Below are positions 48,577 through 61,533 of a DNA stretch of 64,000 bases, one piece after another (the stretch's first letter is position 1; each line of letters starts with the position of its first letter). Location: assembly GCA_003024785.1 (NCBI GenBank), contig PUQB01000428.1, positions 1-64,000 on the forward strand, given 5' to 3'. The position numbers were made by a program, and so were the translations under genes. The notes under the pieces were generated by a model. It searched no databases. It worked only from the letters and a program-made list of their open reading frames with translations, and had not been told where the DNA came from. The DNA comes from Selaginella tamariscina (taxonomy: Eukaryota > Streptophyta > Lycopodiopsida > Selaginellales > Selaginellaceae).

Positions 48577-51500
48577 GATTGTTGGTTGTTCGTTGGTTGC
48601 AGATTTGTACATTGTTTACTTCTATCTTAAACTTGCACAAGATGGCGGGTTGAACGTGGTTAATTTAATTAATTGAGGTTATTTTTTATGGCTGATAGTT
48701 TTAAACTCAACTATTATGCTATAAATGCAGTTCGATAATGATAAACCAGTCTTTGATTACCGTGAAGCGGTTCAAGATTGGTTTATTTATCGTTCAAAAG
48801 CGTAGTATATATGATAGTATCATTAATACATTTCATAACTATCTTATTTAGTGTTAGTTCTTCAATTTTTAATTTAAGACCGTTGATTGCAATTTTAGGG
48901 TAGAATCCGGGTCACACACACACGCACATGCATGTTTGTGTATGTGTGTTTGCGTTTGTATGTACGCACTCCCATGTGTGTGTTTGTATGTAGATGTTCA
49001 ACATATGTAAACAATACAAAGATAGGAGAACAAACAAGCAAGTAATATCTACCATGAATACTTAGACATTCTCTGATGTCACTCCACACACACACACACA
49101 CATCTGAAGACATGCTAAACAGCAAAGCAGTTGTAAACGGAGTGCGTGTGTAAAGAGAAAATTCACTAATATGATTACTGCAAAACACCATCTTTCAACA
49201 CAAAAAATAATATAATTACTATAATTATTATTCAATACGTTATGACTATGTATAATGATAAATGTTACACATATCTTACACCGTATCTATACGTGTACAC
49301 ATGACAACAACGTCAGTCATTTTAAAGCAATTTATGTTTAAAATGAGATATAGGAGTAATATGAAATTTGATTATATTCATTAATGTATTTCTAAATGAA
49401 TAAGAAATTGCTGATAACTTTTATTAAATATTTAATTAAAAGCTATATCAATTCATTTTTTTATGTTTAATAAAGAGAAGGAGATAAAATAAATTGAATT
49501 TAATTATTACATGAAAGTTAAAATTTAGGTGTAATTTTATTTTTACAATTAACAAAACAAAAAATTTGTGATGAAAAATATGTTGTTATCAACTTTAGTT
49601 TTATATATGTGTGTGTGTGTGTATGTCATATAAGAATGCAACCACAACCAACATTCTACAGAAGAAAGGACTTTAAAAAACACACACACACACACACATA
49701 TAACAAGTACTTACACTCACATACACAGACTTCGCATTTAATGGTTATGTAATTTCATGGTTAGAGACAATCGGATAAATCTTGTTTAACACTATTATTT
49801 ATATTATTGTGATTAGGTAATTTTTAGTAATTTATGTATTTATATGTATTTTATGTTACACTTTTTTATATTAATTAATAAAAAGTTATCAAGTTATACA
49901 GTATTTATTTATTAAAATGTTTATGAACAATATAATTTGAATATAAACAATGTCAATATTATTATATTAAATTAAAATAAGATAAAAAAAATTCAAACAT
50001 AGCATTAACTTATATTTTAAAGTAACCAAATTTCATGAAAGTTGCCTTTAATTAACAATGATATAAGTTAAAGTACGTTGGCACACACGCTCAAACATAA
50101 GTAAAATACAGATCAATACAAAATAAGAGTAAAGGGTTTTAATATATGTATTGTTTACATTCATAAATACTTATTAAATTAGTAACATATATAACATTTT
50201 ATTTATATATAAATAAAATAAAAAATCACTAGGAACCATCATACATTTTTAATTGTGAAGCTCCTTGTTTAACAACTTTAAAAAGATTTACATAATTTTA
50301 AACAGTAACTCACCATTGGTTTATTTATAATAAGTGTCAACTACTTTACACAACGAGGCTCTCATTAATTTTAATAATTTAGATGGGATTTACGATGTTT
50401 ATTATTATAACATAAGAAGAAAATAAAAATAAAACATGAATTCTTTATGGATTAAGATGTAAATTATTTTAAGGTTAATACATTTTTAAATTAATATGTT
50501 TTTTATTTAAATATATACTTAAATGGGTTTTGTGCATGTTATTTAAAAAGATTAAAACAAATACATTTAAGAAATCCTTTAGAAACAATTTAGAATTAAG
50601 AGAATATTAATTTTTTTTCAATTTCTTATACATATATAATGAGGAGCCTTATTTTGTAACTATCATTTTATTTATATGAGTAATTATTAGTTTTGTACCG
50701 TTGGAAGAAACATCATAATTTATTAACAATAAAGAATTTATTAGAAATGCTTTTGAAATATAACATTAGCATTCTTTTCGTGAGTGCGTGTGACGAATGA
50801 GTATTGAAAATTAATGAAAGATTATTATTAATAACATCGAAGAGCTTTATCAAAAAGTTTATATATATTATAACATTTTGCATATTCAATTTTGAATTAT
50901 GTGGGAAATGTATAAAATTAAAATATGAAAATGTTCTTATTTATTAAGGCTATCTTGAATGTAAATGATGATGAAGATATTGGTTAAAACATTTTAAAAT
51001 GATATAATGGATACACACACCTAGTTACCAAATTAAATAAGGATAATGTACAACTTTAATATGTAAAAAACAAATATATGAAAATTATTGTATAATTAAC
51101 AAACTTGATTACTGTGTTAGGAAATGAAAGAGGAGATAATTATATTTCACCAAATGCAAGTATATTAAACATCTTATTACATGTGGCCAATTCAAAATTG
51201 CAATTAAGAAGGTAAGTTTGATAAACATAAAACTAAAAAAGCTTTATGAAAAGATATTAATTTGTCTTGCAAATATATATCCTCATAAGCGACCTAAATT
51301 CTTTATTTTACTGGTGGGACACTTAAACATTAAAAATGGTCAAATTATCTTCCACCTTGAACTCTTAAAAGCTTCTATGCTCATTAACAAACTTGATAGC
51401 TTAGCTCTGACTGCTTCTAAGGGTTTTTAAAATTTTTTGAGTACATTTTTTAAAATGTTTAATTAACATGCATAAAAACCTATTTACATATGCATTTAAA

Positions 51501-51680
51501 TAAGAAAATATATTAATTCAAACGTGTATTAACTCAAAAAAATTTATATTTTAATTCATAAGAAAATTAAATTTTACTTTTATTTTTCTATCTACATCGT
51601 AACATTAATACATTTTAAATTCCTTTTCAAAAATATTAGAATTAAAGGAGACCCACTGTGCAAACTAGAATTAAAGGATA
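48406..51680. other. AT-rich intergenic DNA, no gene seen
   Basis: 3' flank of the 5-phosphatase gene with (TA)n at 48,547-48,574, then AT-rich spacer. A 70-codon plus ORF at 51,218-51,430 has no recognisable domain and AT-biased composition. Confidence 0.55.
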
Positions 51681-51689
51681 CCCACTGTG

Positions 51690-53010
51690 CAAACTAGCCC
51701 CCCTCTGGTAGTAAGTGCCTGTTCCACGTATTTTGGCGCCTATGAAACAGATAAATACACGTCATTCAAACCAGGCGCAAAAACGGCCTGCCTGCAATGT
51801 CCCTGGAAATTAGGGAAGACCGTGTCTATTATACACGTGATGTCCTCCCGATTCAGTGTTAGGACTATTTGTGCAAACTCAACCATCTGTTCAGGTTTAT
51901 CCCAACTACCATATATCAAGTAGTTGCTCACAAGAGGCACATTCTCTACCACCATCGCAGTTGACTGTACGAGGTCTTGATTGTAATATAATGTATGTCC
52001 GGTTTTTTATTTGTTTTTGCAGCTGTACCAATATACTCCAGGTATTAGTTTGTTTGGATCGGGATTGGAAGTAGCCTTGAGCAAACAGTGTAAGTAGAAC
52101 TTGGGCTTCGTTGACAGCTACATGTGGAATGTCACCCAATAAACCTTCAAGGCTGAACATACTGGACCTCATCTGACTGTCACTCATGCCATAGTAGATC
52201 TTCTTCGCAAGAGACTCATAAAGTTGATATCGTAGTTACCCACTGCCACTTCTCTCCCGCTGTTGCGAAATCCCCGGCAAGCAGCCTGCAGAAGTAACCA
52301 CTGTTTGTTGGAGAAGTCCGTGCATAGTTTGTATATGGCCATTCGACAAGCTAGAAGGAGCAAGACATGAAGCCGAACAAACAACCGGTTTCGTTCGTAC
52401 TCTCCAGGCTTGAGGAGCTTTTCCATAAAGCCAAGAAAGATGGTCAGGTCGTTAGAGCCCCCATTCCCCTCTGTAATATAGCCCAGGATACCTCTGGATA
52501 CACGAGGATAATATTGTGTCAGCAGCAACACTGGTCAAAGACAACTTACGCTGAGTAAGCAGCTTTGTTTTGCTGCAACCGGATACCCCCAGGACCACAG
52601 TGTACATATCATTGGCAGCAGCCTTGCAACTTCACCGTCATGGAACGTCTTTGTAATGGAGTAGCAAGCCCTTGAACATTGTCACGCCCGCAGCATTCTT
52701 TGTCAAGCCAACAATACCACAGGCGTAGTCAGCAATTGTAGCTCGGATATCCTGTGGAACCGCCAGAGCGTCTTCCCAGTTGACTGCACGAGCTTTATGA
52801 AGAGAACGGACTCCAGTCATGCACAAACTTGGAAAGAGACGCCAAGGTCGCAGACACGAAACAAAATCGTGCAAAAACCAACGCCAGAGACGCTCGGACA
52901 AGGAAGCAAGTCACACAAGCAGATCGACAGTCACCGAGGGCAGACGTGGAAGAGACGCCGTGTCGACAAACAGTAGCGTGCATGGAGTTTGTCCTCTACA
53001 ACCGAGTCAC
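51690..53010 (-). pseudogene. Unrecognised coding block, intronless and frame-broken
   Basis: GC content rises sharply, and overlapping minus-strand ORFs at 52,901-52,638, 52,531-52,184, 52,187-51,906 and 51,955-51,740 follow one another without splice-site gaps. They read like pieces of one helical, Leu-rich protein: NWEDALAVPQDIRATIADYA, KLLKPGEYERNRLFVRLHVL, SLEGLLGDIPHVAVNEAQVL, and KPEQMVEFAQIVLTLNRED. The 5' end near 53,045 has an AGGGTTAGGG leader and the right end falls abruptly into AT-rich DNA. It could be a processed copy of a multi-exon HEAT-like gene, a 5'-truncated gene fragment, or a real intronless gene with assembly indels. I do not recognise the family. Confidence 0.4.
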
Positions 53011-53059
53011 CTTCAGTATCGAACCAGACGCTAAGCTTTCCCTAACCCTAATAGAATAA

Positions 53060-54208
53060 AGGGAAAGTCTATTAGAATTTTAATATTTACAAAGTTAACC
53101 CTATAGTTTCAATAATTATAAAAATGCCCATTGATCTCTTGTCCTTCATTTTTATTTACTAGTATACATGCCCACCGTCCGTTGGTGGGCTTAATTATTT
53201 AATATTAATTTATTAATCAATAAATAATTAACTAATTGTTATACTTGTGAACCTGGTCAGTTTATATTTAAGACGCATTTATTATTATTTATGCTAATAA
53301 ACAAATATACAACATACACCTGGTATATCTTTAGCATATCCATCTGATACATATGAAGTACCGTATATACGGAAATAAATATTTATTAATATTCCAATCC
53401 ATACAAATATACAGCGTATACCTGGTAAAACTAAGCCCATTAAACCATGACTAAATCAACAAAAATTCAATGGCAATTCAAAAATAGGATTTAGTTACTA
53501 TTTTGAAAATTTTAAATTTAAATAAAAACATTTACATACACATCCTCCCTGAATAAAAAAAATATTTACTTTAAACTTTTTATATATAAGAATTATAATT
53601 TTCTTATAATTATTATTCTAACACGACACATATCTTACACCCTCTATTTTTTTCAGTTTTCAAGTTTTCAAAGTAATATATGTATACGACAAAATATATA
53701 TGTACATATCTGCTGTACTTACAGTGAATTCTTAGTTAATTCTGACACACACACACGAGAGAGAAAAGATCCTTATGATACATAGACAACTATATACAGA
53801 AATCTTTATGCAGAAGCTCAAGTCGGGCATTCACCCAAAACAACATCATGCTATTAATATATATATGTGGTGTGTGTGTGTGTGTGTTTACCTCTATGTA
53901 GCAACCCTGTGAATATATGCATGTTATGCATTGTACGCTCTACGTATGTGTATGTCAACAGGGGAGTGACATGTTGATCGCTACGACATCTACGTATAAA
54001 CCATACCACCTACATTAAATATGATGATAACCCCAATACAAACCGAACTCAAACGCACTAGATCTTCATAAGCACGAGTATGTCTAACAATAGAGTAGAT
54101 AAAAATAAAGGTTACAATAAAATAGCAATAACAACTGACAGTTTACCTTCAATCTTCAATATGAAAGCGTCAATGCATGAGAGTACGTAAACAGTACGGT
54201 TGCATAAC
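53060..54208. other. AT-rich intergenic DNA, no gene seen
   Basis: Contains a short (TG)n tract at 53,867-53,887 and the 3' flank of SNRNP27. Nothing else is recognisable. Confidence 0.55.
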
Positions 54209-55229
54209 TCATCTGTTTAGTTCGGCGGGTAATGGCCTGTTGAATCCGCCTGCAAGAACACATGGGTAAAACGTGTGTGTGTGTTGCGTACCGACAAATA
54301 ATATGTATAAGAAACAGATTAATATACGCACCTCTTCTGTTCATGTATTGCCGTGGCTGGCGCTTGGAGGCCAGCTTAACTGCACTGTGATTTGCGTCTG
54401 TCACACATTTTCCCTACAACAAAACATCAAAATAGTCAGTGTATATAAAGATACCCGAAGTATTATTGTTCATATCTATAGTTTCAACTCTTGATGTGTA
54501 TCTTTCTCTATCTTATAACTCTAGTCAATGTGTAAGTATCAATATTTATACTGTAAACATGTACAGAAACCAAGCTCATGCAAACATCATTGATCTGCGT
54601 GTGTGTGTCAATGCATTCTGATACTACTAGCTAACTAAATCAATTGTACACTCCAATTTATATAGTAAGCATGTGTACCAAATTATAAAGCAACTGCGAT
54701 GCAAACAGAAGGCACACACACGCACACAAAACCGCACCTTGGTAGAGTCGAAATTGACTGGAATGCCGAGCTTCCTCATCATCTCTTCCTCGTCCTCTTG
54801 GGGCACAAGCTCAACAGGGGCAGCCGCCGTTTCTGGGGCCTGCTCACCTGGGGCAACCGAAGATTTCTTCCGTTTCTCATCGTTAGCCTCCCCTTCCTTC
54901 TTGCTCTTCTTCACATTCTTCTTGGCATCCGCATCTGGGGAAGCAGACCTCCCCTCTTCCTCACAGCCCTTGAATCTTTCGACTCCTATAGTCCCTCGAA
55001 TCCTTGGACTCTCTGTAATCCCTTGAATCCTTGGAGTCCCTGTGGCGATCTCTGCGGGAATCCCTGTCCCTGTCGCGGTCGCGGTCGCGGTCTCTGTGAT
55101 GAGTTCTGCTATGATTGTCTCTACTATGATGATGATACTCACCGTCTCTGTCCCTCTGACGATCCCGCTCCCTGTCGCGCTCCCGCTCTCGTTCTTCTCG
55201 CGCTCGCGCTCGCGCTCACGCTCCCCCAT
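54209..55229 (-). CDS. SNRNP27: U4/U6.U5 tri-snRNP 27 kDa protein (SNRNP27/RY1)
   Basis: Exons (minus): 55,229-54,738, 54,413-54,332 and 54,249-54,209; phases agree at both junctions. The N-terminal half is a long alternating Arg-Asp/Arg-Glu domain, as in the family. The C-terminal signature is complete: EDEEEMMRKLGIPVNFDSTK, then GKCVTDANHSAV, KRQPRQYMNRR and GGFNRPL. SNRNP27 joins the spliceosomal tri-snRNP and influences 5' splice-site choice. The protein is about 225 residues, longer than the human 155, because of a KKSKKEGEANDEK and PAETAAAP-like linker. The RD domain is interrupted by two frame changes, near 55,180 and 54,980, in repetitive GC-rich sequence. The conserved C-terminus is intact. 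Teloboxes lie directly upstream. Confidence 0.9.
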
Positions 55230-55239
55230 CGCCTGAAGG

Positions 55240-55283
55240 AACCCTAAATTAAAATCCCTAAAATCCCTGTTTTAGGGTTCTCA
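55240..55283 (-). promoter_or_regulatory. Telobox/AGGG cluster upstream of SNRNP27
   Basis: The minus strand carries AACCCTAAAA, TTTAGGGAT and TTTAGGGTT-type boxes within 55 bp of the ATG. Same motif class as in the AK-HSDH leader. Confidence 0.45.
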
Positions 55284-55465
55284 CTCGTAATTCCTGGTAT
55301 ATACTTTATCTAGATGTATTACAGTAGAATATTTTAATATTTTGCATTTTACAATTATTTATATTCCTTTTCTTTTATCTCTTAATAAATACACAAAATA
55401 TCGATCTTTTAATTCTAAAAGAATATTCTTTTTTATCACACTTATATTGCTTGAAAATATTTATA

Positions 55466-55550
55466 TCCGACCTGCCGGAATCGAACCAGCGACCTAAGGA
55501 TATCTGAAGGAAACTACAGTCCTCCGCTCTACCAACTGAGCTAAGGTCGG
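55466..55550 (-). tRNA. tRNA-Tyr (GUA) with a short intron
   Basis: The minus strand folds as a complete tRNA: acceptor CCGACCT pairing with AGGTCGG, discriminator A, D-arm AGCTCAGTTGGTAGAGC, anticodon GTA, and T-arm GGTTCGATTCC. About 12 nt (TTTCCTTCAGAT) follow the base 3' of the anticodon, the canonical position of the plant tRNA-Tyr intron. Length is 85 nt with the intron, 73 without. The B box matches the consensus. The intron must be removed by tRNA splicing endonuclease. Confidence 0.93.
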
Positions 55551-56257
55551 AAGCGGAAAAACCATACTGTTATAAGAATAAATCTTGATTAAACAAAATA
55601 ACTTTAAACTATCTTACACAAAGACAACCGCGCACGCACACGTCTTAAGGTCATAACTATATGTTACGCAATCCAGCAAAGCAAGTTGCGGATACAGAAG
55701 TGTACGGAATCTTTGTCTCTATCATTATCTCATGGGACTGTTTCCGGGTTCCAGTGGATGGTCCACCCCAACCTCAGAGGCAGGCAGAAACCTCTGTACA
55801 TATATACACACGCACGTGTGGAGACATGTATATATGTGTAAGGACACAGACACACACATTGATGTTTCCAGATTCTTTTATGGCCTCCACAAGATTAAGT
55901 TGTGTGAAACAACATCAACCTCTCTCACAAGACTATAATGATCTTCCAGTGCTGACACTTATCTCCAAGAGTATAGGTATGCGTGTTGTTTTATGATGTT
56001 CAATATATCTAAACAACAGCAACAATACAAAACCACCAAACATTACACAAGAAATCTCTCTCTCTCTCGCACACACAGACGCACACCCACACGCACATGT
56101 AGAGAGAGAGAGAGTAAGAGTAAATGTGTATATTGCAAACTGAAATAAAATGTGAATTGTTCCTCCTCGGCGGATATCGGTTATACTTTGATTAAATGTT
56201 TATTAAAACAACCATTTGCATATGACTTTATTCTATTAAACAATGTTTAATAAGAAG
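55551..56257. other. Spacer between tRNA-Tyr and repeats
   Basis: Short ORFs (55,661-55,996) are microsatellite-influenced, and none shows splice structure or a domain. A (CT)n tract lies at 56,057-56,069 and a (GA)n tract at 56,101-56,114. Confidence 0.45.
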
Positions 56258-57330
56258 GATCAAAATAGAATTTAGTTACTATTTAGAAAATTAAAATTCA
56301 TATCAATTATATCAAAATAAAGAAATTTTTACTGAGTATTTCAAAACACTTTTATATACAATGGTTCTTTTGAATTATAACGTTCCACTTCCAAATCCTA
56401 AAATTCCTACAAACATGAAAAATCGTATTGTACATCACTAAATCGTATTAGGGTCGTTTCGCACCACATTTAGAACCTTAAGCATAACCTTCGTTAATGC
56501 AAATATATAATTACTATGTGTAATAAATAAAATTAAGGGACGCTAAGGGAGGGGGAGGGGTGATTTAGCATCCTTAACTTACCGTCCGGCATTATTTATT
56601 ACATATTTCCGGCTGCATTAATTAAGGCCATGCTTAAGGGTTGACTGCTAAGTGTGGTGCGAAACGACCCTTAAACTTGTCCAAAGCAATTTATTTAATA
56701 TTCAAAACACCTTATAATTGTTAATTTTAATTATATTGAAGACTCATTAATACTTAAATATCACTACTTAATACATTAATACAAAAAACAAGACTATAAT
56801 AATGTTGTGTATCAATTCAATTCAGTATGAACACAAAGAGATACAACTACACACCGCACCGCACACACATAGAGAGAGAGGGGTAAATTTTCATATACAA
56901 ATATTCACATTCATCATATTGGGACGAACGTCCTCTTTTGTATTAGTGATAATTAAATTAAAACTTAATTATTGACAAATATTAAAAACTAGAACATATA
57001 TATATATATATATAATTTATATATTCCAAATCATATATATTGAAATGCATTAACCTGAAGGTCTTTATCATTTATATCTTCTAAATACATATATAAAATC
57101 GTTAAAATAATTAGCTTAATTAATTATGATTAAGAGAGTAGACTGTATAACAGAACCTACCCCATCATATTTTCAATAAATAAGATGTACATTATACTAC
57201 ATCTGTATAAAGATTAAAATAACAGAGGTAATTTGTTTTAGTTTTGAATCTTAACTGTTAATTTAAAATTTTAGTGTACGGAATCTCAATTACTTCATTT
57301 AACATTTTCCAGTTAAATTAATATTATTAA
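56258..57330. repeat. Duplicated block, copy 1 (with MITE inserted)
   Basis: Sequence such as AGAATTTAGTTACTATTTAG, ATATCAATTATATC, TACTGAGTATTT, ACACCTTATAATTGTT, AATTCAGTATGAACACA and GATTAAAATAACAGAGGTAA recurs in the same order in 63,181-64,000. A Harbinger-type MITE interrupts this copy at 56,451-56,670. Confidence 0.7.
56451..56670. mobile_element. PIF/Harbinger-type (Tourist-like) MITE, copy 1
   Basis: 220 bp with terminal inverted repeats beginning GGGTCGTTTCGCACCAC at both ends (17 of 17 bases match) and a perfect 3-bp TTA target duplication (56,448-56,450 and 56,671-56,673). The interior is also partly palindromic (AACCTTCGTTAATGCA against TGCATTAATTAAGG). It has no coding capacity. 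GGG ends plus a TWA duplication define PIF/Harbinger MITEs. The near-identical ends suggest a recent insertion. Confidence 0.88.
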
Positions 57331-59479
57331 TGTTTTTCATTTTTTAATAATCTTTATGTAATATTTCTGTGACTCATGGAAAGATACTCAAGGAGGATTT
57401 AAAATAAGTTTCCAAATATTCATTCAAAAGTCTATTGCCAAATTTAATGTTTAAAAGTTTAATGAGAAGTATCCTTTTTATTTCTGTTTTCAACACACAC
57501 ACACACACATATGTATATGTATATGCTGTAGTTCACATCGAAATATAACTGTGTGTGTGAGAGAGAGAGATGTGCTTATGACAAGCATATAGCAAAAAAT
57601 TCCTTGGTTACAATTAATAATGCAGGTTTTATAAAGTGTTAAAGAGTAAGCAATTTATTTGCTGTTTCATACTTAAATTTCTGTTCAAATTCTATTTCTC
57701 TTATTCCCTATTGTTTTATATCCACGCTTTCTTATAATAACTTCTTAAAACAACAATAGATAAAAGTACAATTTCACATAACACATTAATTTTATTTAAA
57801 AAGGCTAATTGTAAAAAATAAAATATGTAATAATATGTTGTAAAAAGACTAATATCAACGATGAAATATATTGAATTGTTCTGAATATATTTTATGAAAT
57901 TTTAATTATAAAAATTAAAATATATTATGTTAAAATATAAAGGCTTGCATATGTATTAATTAGATAGATTAAATTTATATATGGCGTATTTGTTTATTTA
58001 AATTATGTATTGAAGTTGTTTCACTCAAATGTTAAATATAAATATGTATATATAATATAATATATAATATGTGTGCAAAAAGTTGAATTAACATTTTTAA
58101 ATAAAACTATGCCATTCAATTAAAAAATATCTTTACCATATATACTTTTTCATCATTGTTTAGGATTTTTTACTTTAAACATAAAATATTACTAGAATAT
58201 TATAATTTTTATAATTAAAATTTAATGTTCAAATAAAATTTAAATCATTCAATTAAAATATAATTTTAAGATATATAATATCCAAACATCAAGTCTGTCA
58301 CATGGTTGTGAAACAATTAATATTAAAAGTGTCCAACAATTAATATTTGATATTAATTAATTTTTTTTTCAGTCTCTTCATTCTTGTAATAGATTCTACT
58401 AGCTATACTGAAAATCTATAATAAAATTTCATGTTAAAAGGGAAAGAAACACTCAAATTTGTTTATGTGAAAAAATTGTAGTTTAGAGTTGTTTAACATT
58501 TATCATCCTTGTTTTAAATACACCGGAGAGTCCACTTCTCCACACATCCTTGTGTGTACGTGCATGTGTGTAGAGAGAGAAAATTCACAAATAAGAAAGT
58601 TTTTATCCAAAACAAACATCGAACTTAGTCTAAACACTCATTTATGAATAAAATAAAGTTTAATTACTATTTAGAAAATTAGTTATTTAATGTATTTCAT
58701 GTATTGTTAGTTTTAAATAGGCGTCAAATTTTGAATTCGTTAATAGTGAATATTTTATATAAATGTTATTAAATGTAATTTAAAGACTGACTTAAGTAAA
58801 TTTAAAGGCTTGTTGAACGTTGTAATTAAAACATGATTTCATCATTCATCCACATGGGGTGTGTAGCTTCATTAGATGTTACAATTAAAATGGATCATGA
58901 TGTTAGCAACTCGGAGTTCAAATATATTGAACATATATTGTTATTGGTAAACTATATATATATATATATATATATATAAAGTATATACGCATAGACTTTT
59001 GGCAATGTTTAGCATACTATTGTTAATAAATATTGCAGTAAATATTCAATATATATTCCAATATAATATTTGTAAACATATAATATTATATCTAAGTATA
59101 TATTAAGTAATTTAGCAAATATATGAAAATGTGAGTGTGTGCGTGTGTTTGTGTGAGTGTATGCTAGCATATTGATTCATTAGCTGCATTTTTTCAATGC
59201 AAATACAAGGTAATTGAAATAAATAATCAAGGCAATGCAATGCAACTATGGTTTATGTCAAAATTATTAAGATAATGAAGTAAAAAATAACAATGAGAAT
59301 AAGTGTGCAAAACAAACTATATAGATGCCAAGTTTTGAATTTCATAATTATATTATATTTAAGGAAAAAATTTCTAATATATATTTTATTTTAAGGAAAT
59401 ATATTTTTAGGAAATTCTTAAATATATATATTTATATTATACTTTAATTTTAAGAAAATTTCATATATATTTTCTTTGA
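57331..59479. other. AT-rich intergenic DNA, no gene seen
   Basis: Only short (CA)n, (GT)n and (TA)n tracts, for example 57,494-57,509 and 58,954-58,978. Confidence 0.55.
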
Positions 59480-59950
59480 AATTTTAAATTTACATATATA
59501 TTGATGAAACTTCAAATTAAAACTTTATACACTTTAAACTAAATTAAAATTTATTTTTAAAAAAATCAAGAAAAATATAATTAATTTTATATTTTATTAT
59601 AGTTAGTTTCAAAATGCAATTAATTAAACATATATATTGTAATATAATATAATTATTTAAAACATATGTCATTTCTTAACATTTATTATTATGTCATTTT
59701 CTACATTTTAATTATAAACTTCATTTATTTCAATCTAAAGACATGTTAAATACATATTTTTATTAAGTATCATTATTTAAAAAATAAAAATAAAAATTGA
59801 AGTTTTTCAAAGATATAAATGTAAATTTAAAAATTTCACAAGAGTATATATGTAAATTTAAAATTTCTAAGGATATATATAAATATGATAAATTTTTAAA
59901 GTATATGTGAAATTTTCTTAAAATACAAAACAAATTTAATTACAAATTTA
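59480..59950 (+). mobile_element. AT-rich palindromic (MITE-like) element, copy B, diverged
   Basis: Follows the same order of blocks as 61,534-61,984: GAAACTTCAAATTAAAACTT, AAAATCAAGAAAAATATAATTA, TTAAACATATATAT, TTCTTAACATTTATTATTA, AGAGTATATATGTAAATTT and AAATATGATAAATTTT. Diverged and with internal length changes; the ends are poorly defined. Confidence 0.45.
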
Positions 59951-61533
59951 CTGAATATATATATATATATTCTAATTTGAGAATTCTTTACATATGTACA
60001 CATTATACATTTATGCATATACTTGAATTTGTATGTGTGTGTGTGTGTGAGAGGGCCTTAAATGTGTTTTTGGGGAAAGTGTATGTATATATTCGGTAGA
60101 CTGTATGAAAAACTGGCATTTTAATAAACACTGTTGTCAGTCAAAATATATTTTTAATTTTATTATGTTTTCTTTTAATAATAACCTCATATTTCATGTT
60201 ATATCATATATCTTTTGAGTCTTATGTATTTATATCTATTCTTTTCGTCTTACATATTTTATGGTCAAATTTGACATATATCATATATTTATTATTTTAT
60301 GATAGAATTTTATTAAAAAAGAAAAATAAAATAAGAAAAAGAGACTTTTAACTAATTAATAAATATTTAACCTACATATATACAAGAATTTCCTATGCAT
60401 TGTATTATTTCTTTTCATTTATATGTTAGCATTTATTTAAGTTATATATTCATTTTGTATTTAAATTTAATTTTCATATTATAACATGTTGATATAATAC
60501 TTATTTATTGTACCATATTGATATAATATATACTTATTTATGCATTTATAAAAAAAATAACTAAAACATTTTTGTCTTATAAGATTCTTTCTCTTTATAA
60601 GTATGTTATTTATTTTAAAAATGCATTCTCTCTTCATACACATTAAAATTAAAAGTGCGTTATGTATTAAGTATCTTCCATTAAAATTGTTATATATTAA
60701 GTAATGCATTGTGTATTAAATTTTCTCTCACACACACAAATATTAATAATTACATGTGCTCTGTATGTTATAAAAATGTACTAGAAGACAAACTAATTAA
60801 AATTTTAATTTTATGTTAAAAATGTATTAAAAGACAAATTAATTAAATTTTTAATTTTATGTCATTGTAGCGTTTATGCAATGTGTACATAAAATATGTT
60901 TAGTAAACTAAATATAATTAATTTTATTACAGAAAATCAATTGGTTCTGCATATTAAAATTACCAGTAACAATTGATAAAATCGTTTGTTATTAAATTTA
61001 AAACGTACCTTTAACATATATAATTAATTAATTATTTACAATTCAATTGATTTTTACAATTAAGGTAACCATATTTGGTTTGTATCAACTTATAAATGAA
61101 TATTACATATACATTATATAAAATATTAAATTAATATTAAATTAAAAATTCAACTAGCTCGTGTTTCAATATATCTTTGTAACACACAATGCACCAATAA
61201 TACATTAATAATATTAACGAGTGAGAAAGAGAATTCAACACATAATAAATCTATAATTTTAATGTACATGTATAAAAAAGGAGCTTAACACATAACATTT
61301 ACAACTTAAATGTGTATAAAGAAAAAGCACATCTTCATAATAAATAAGCATGTTTTATATGTTTTGTCTTAAATCTATATTTAATGCTTTATTTTATAGA
61401 TTTAAAATTTATGGTTAAATTTGGGTGTCACACATTATGCACAACGTAAAGAATATAAATTAATCATATTTTATTCAGTGTGGGAGTTGTTATAAATATT
61501 TTTTTTACAAAATAATATTATAAATAATTAATA
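59951..61533. other. AT-rich intergenic DNA, no gene seen
   Basis: A (GT)n tract lies at 60,033-60,048. A 76-codon minus ORF at 60,479-60,709 is composed of AT-rich codons and is not credible. Confidence 0.5.

Noticed and set aside
51218-51430. 70-codon plus ORF ending ALTASKGF
   Set aside because: AT-rich, no recognisable domain, no partner exons; could be a decayed fragment but unsupported.
52550-52620. P-loop-like reading VLGVSGCSKTKL on the minus strand
   Set aside because: It is in a frame not supported by the neighbouring coding segments and lacks other NTPase motifs.
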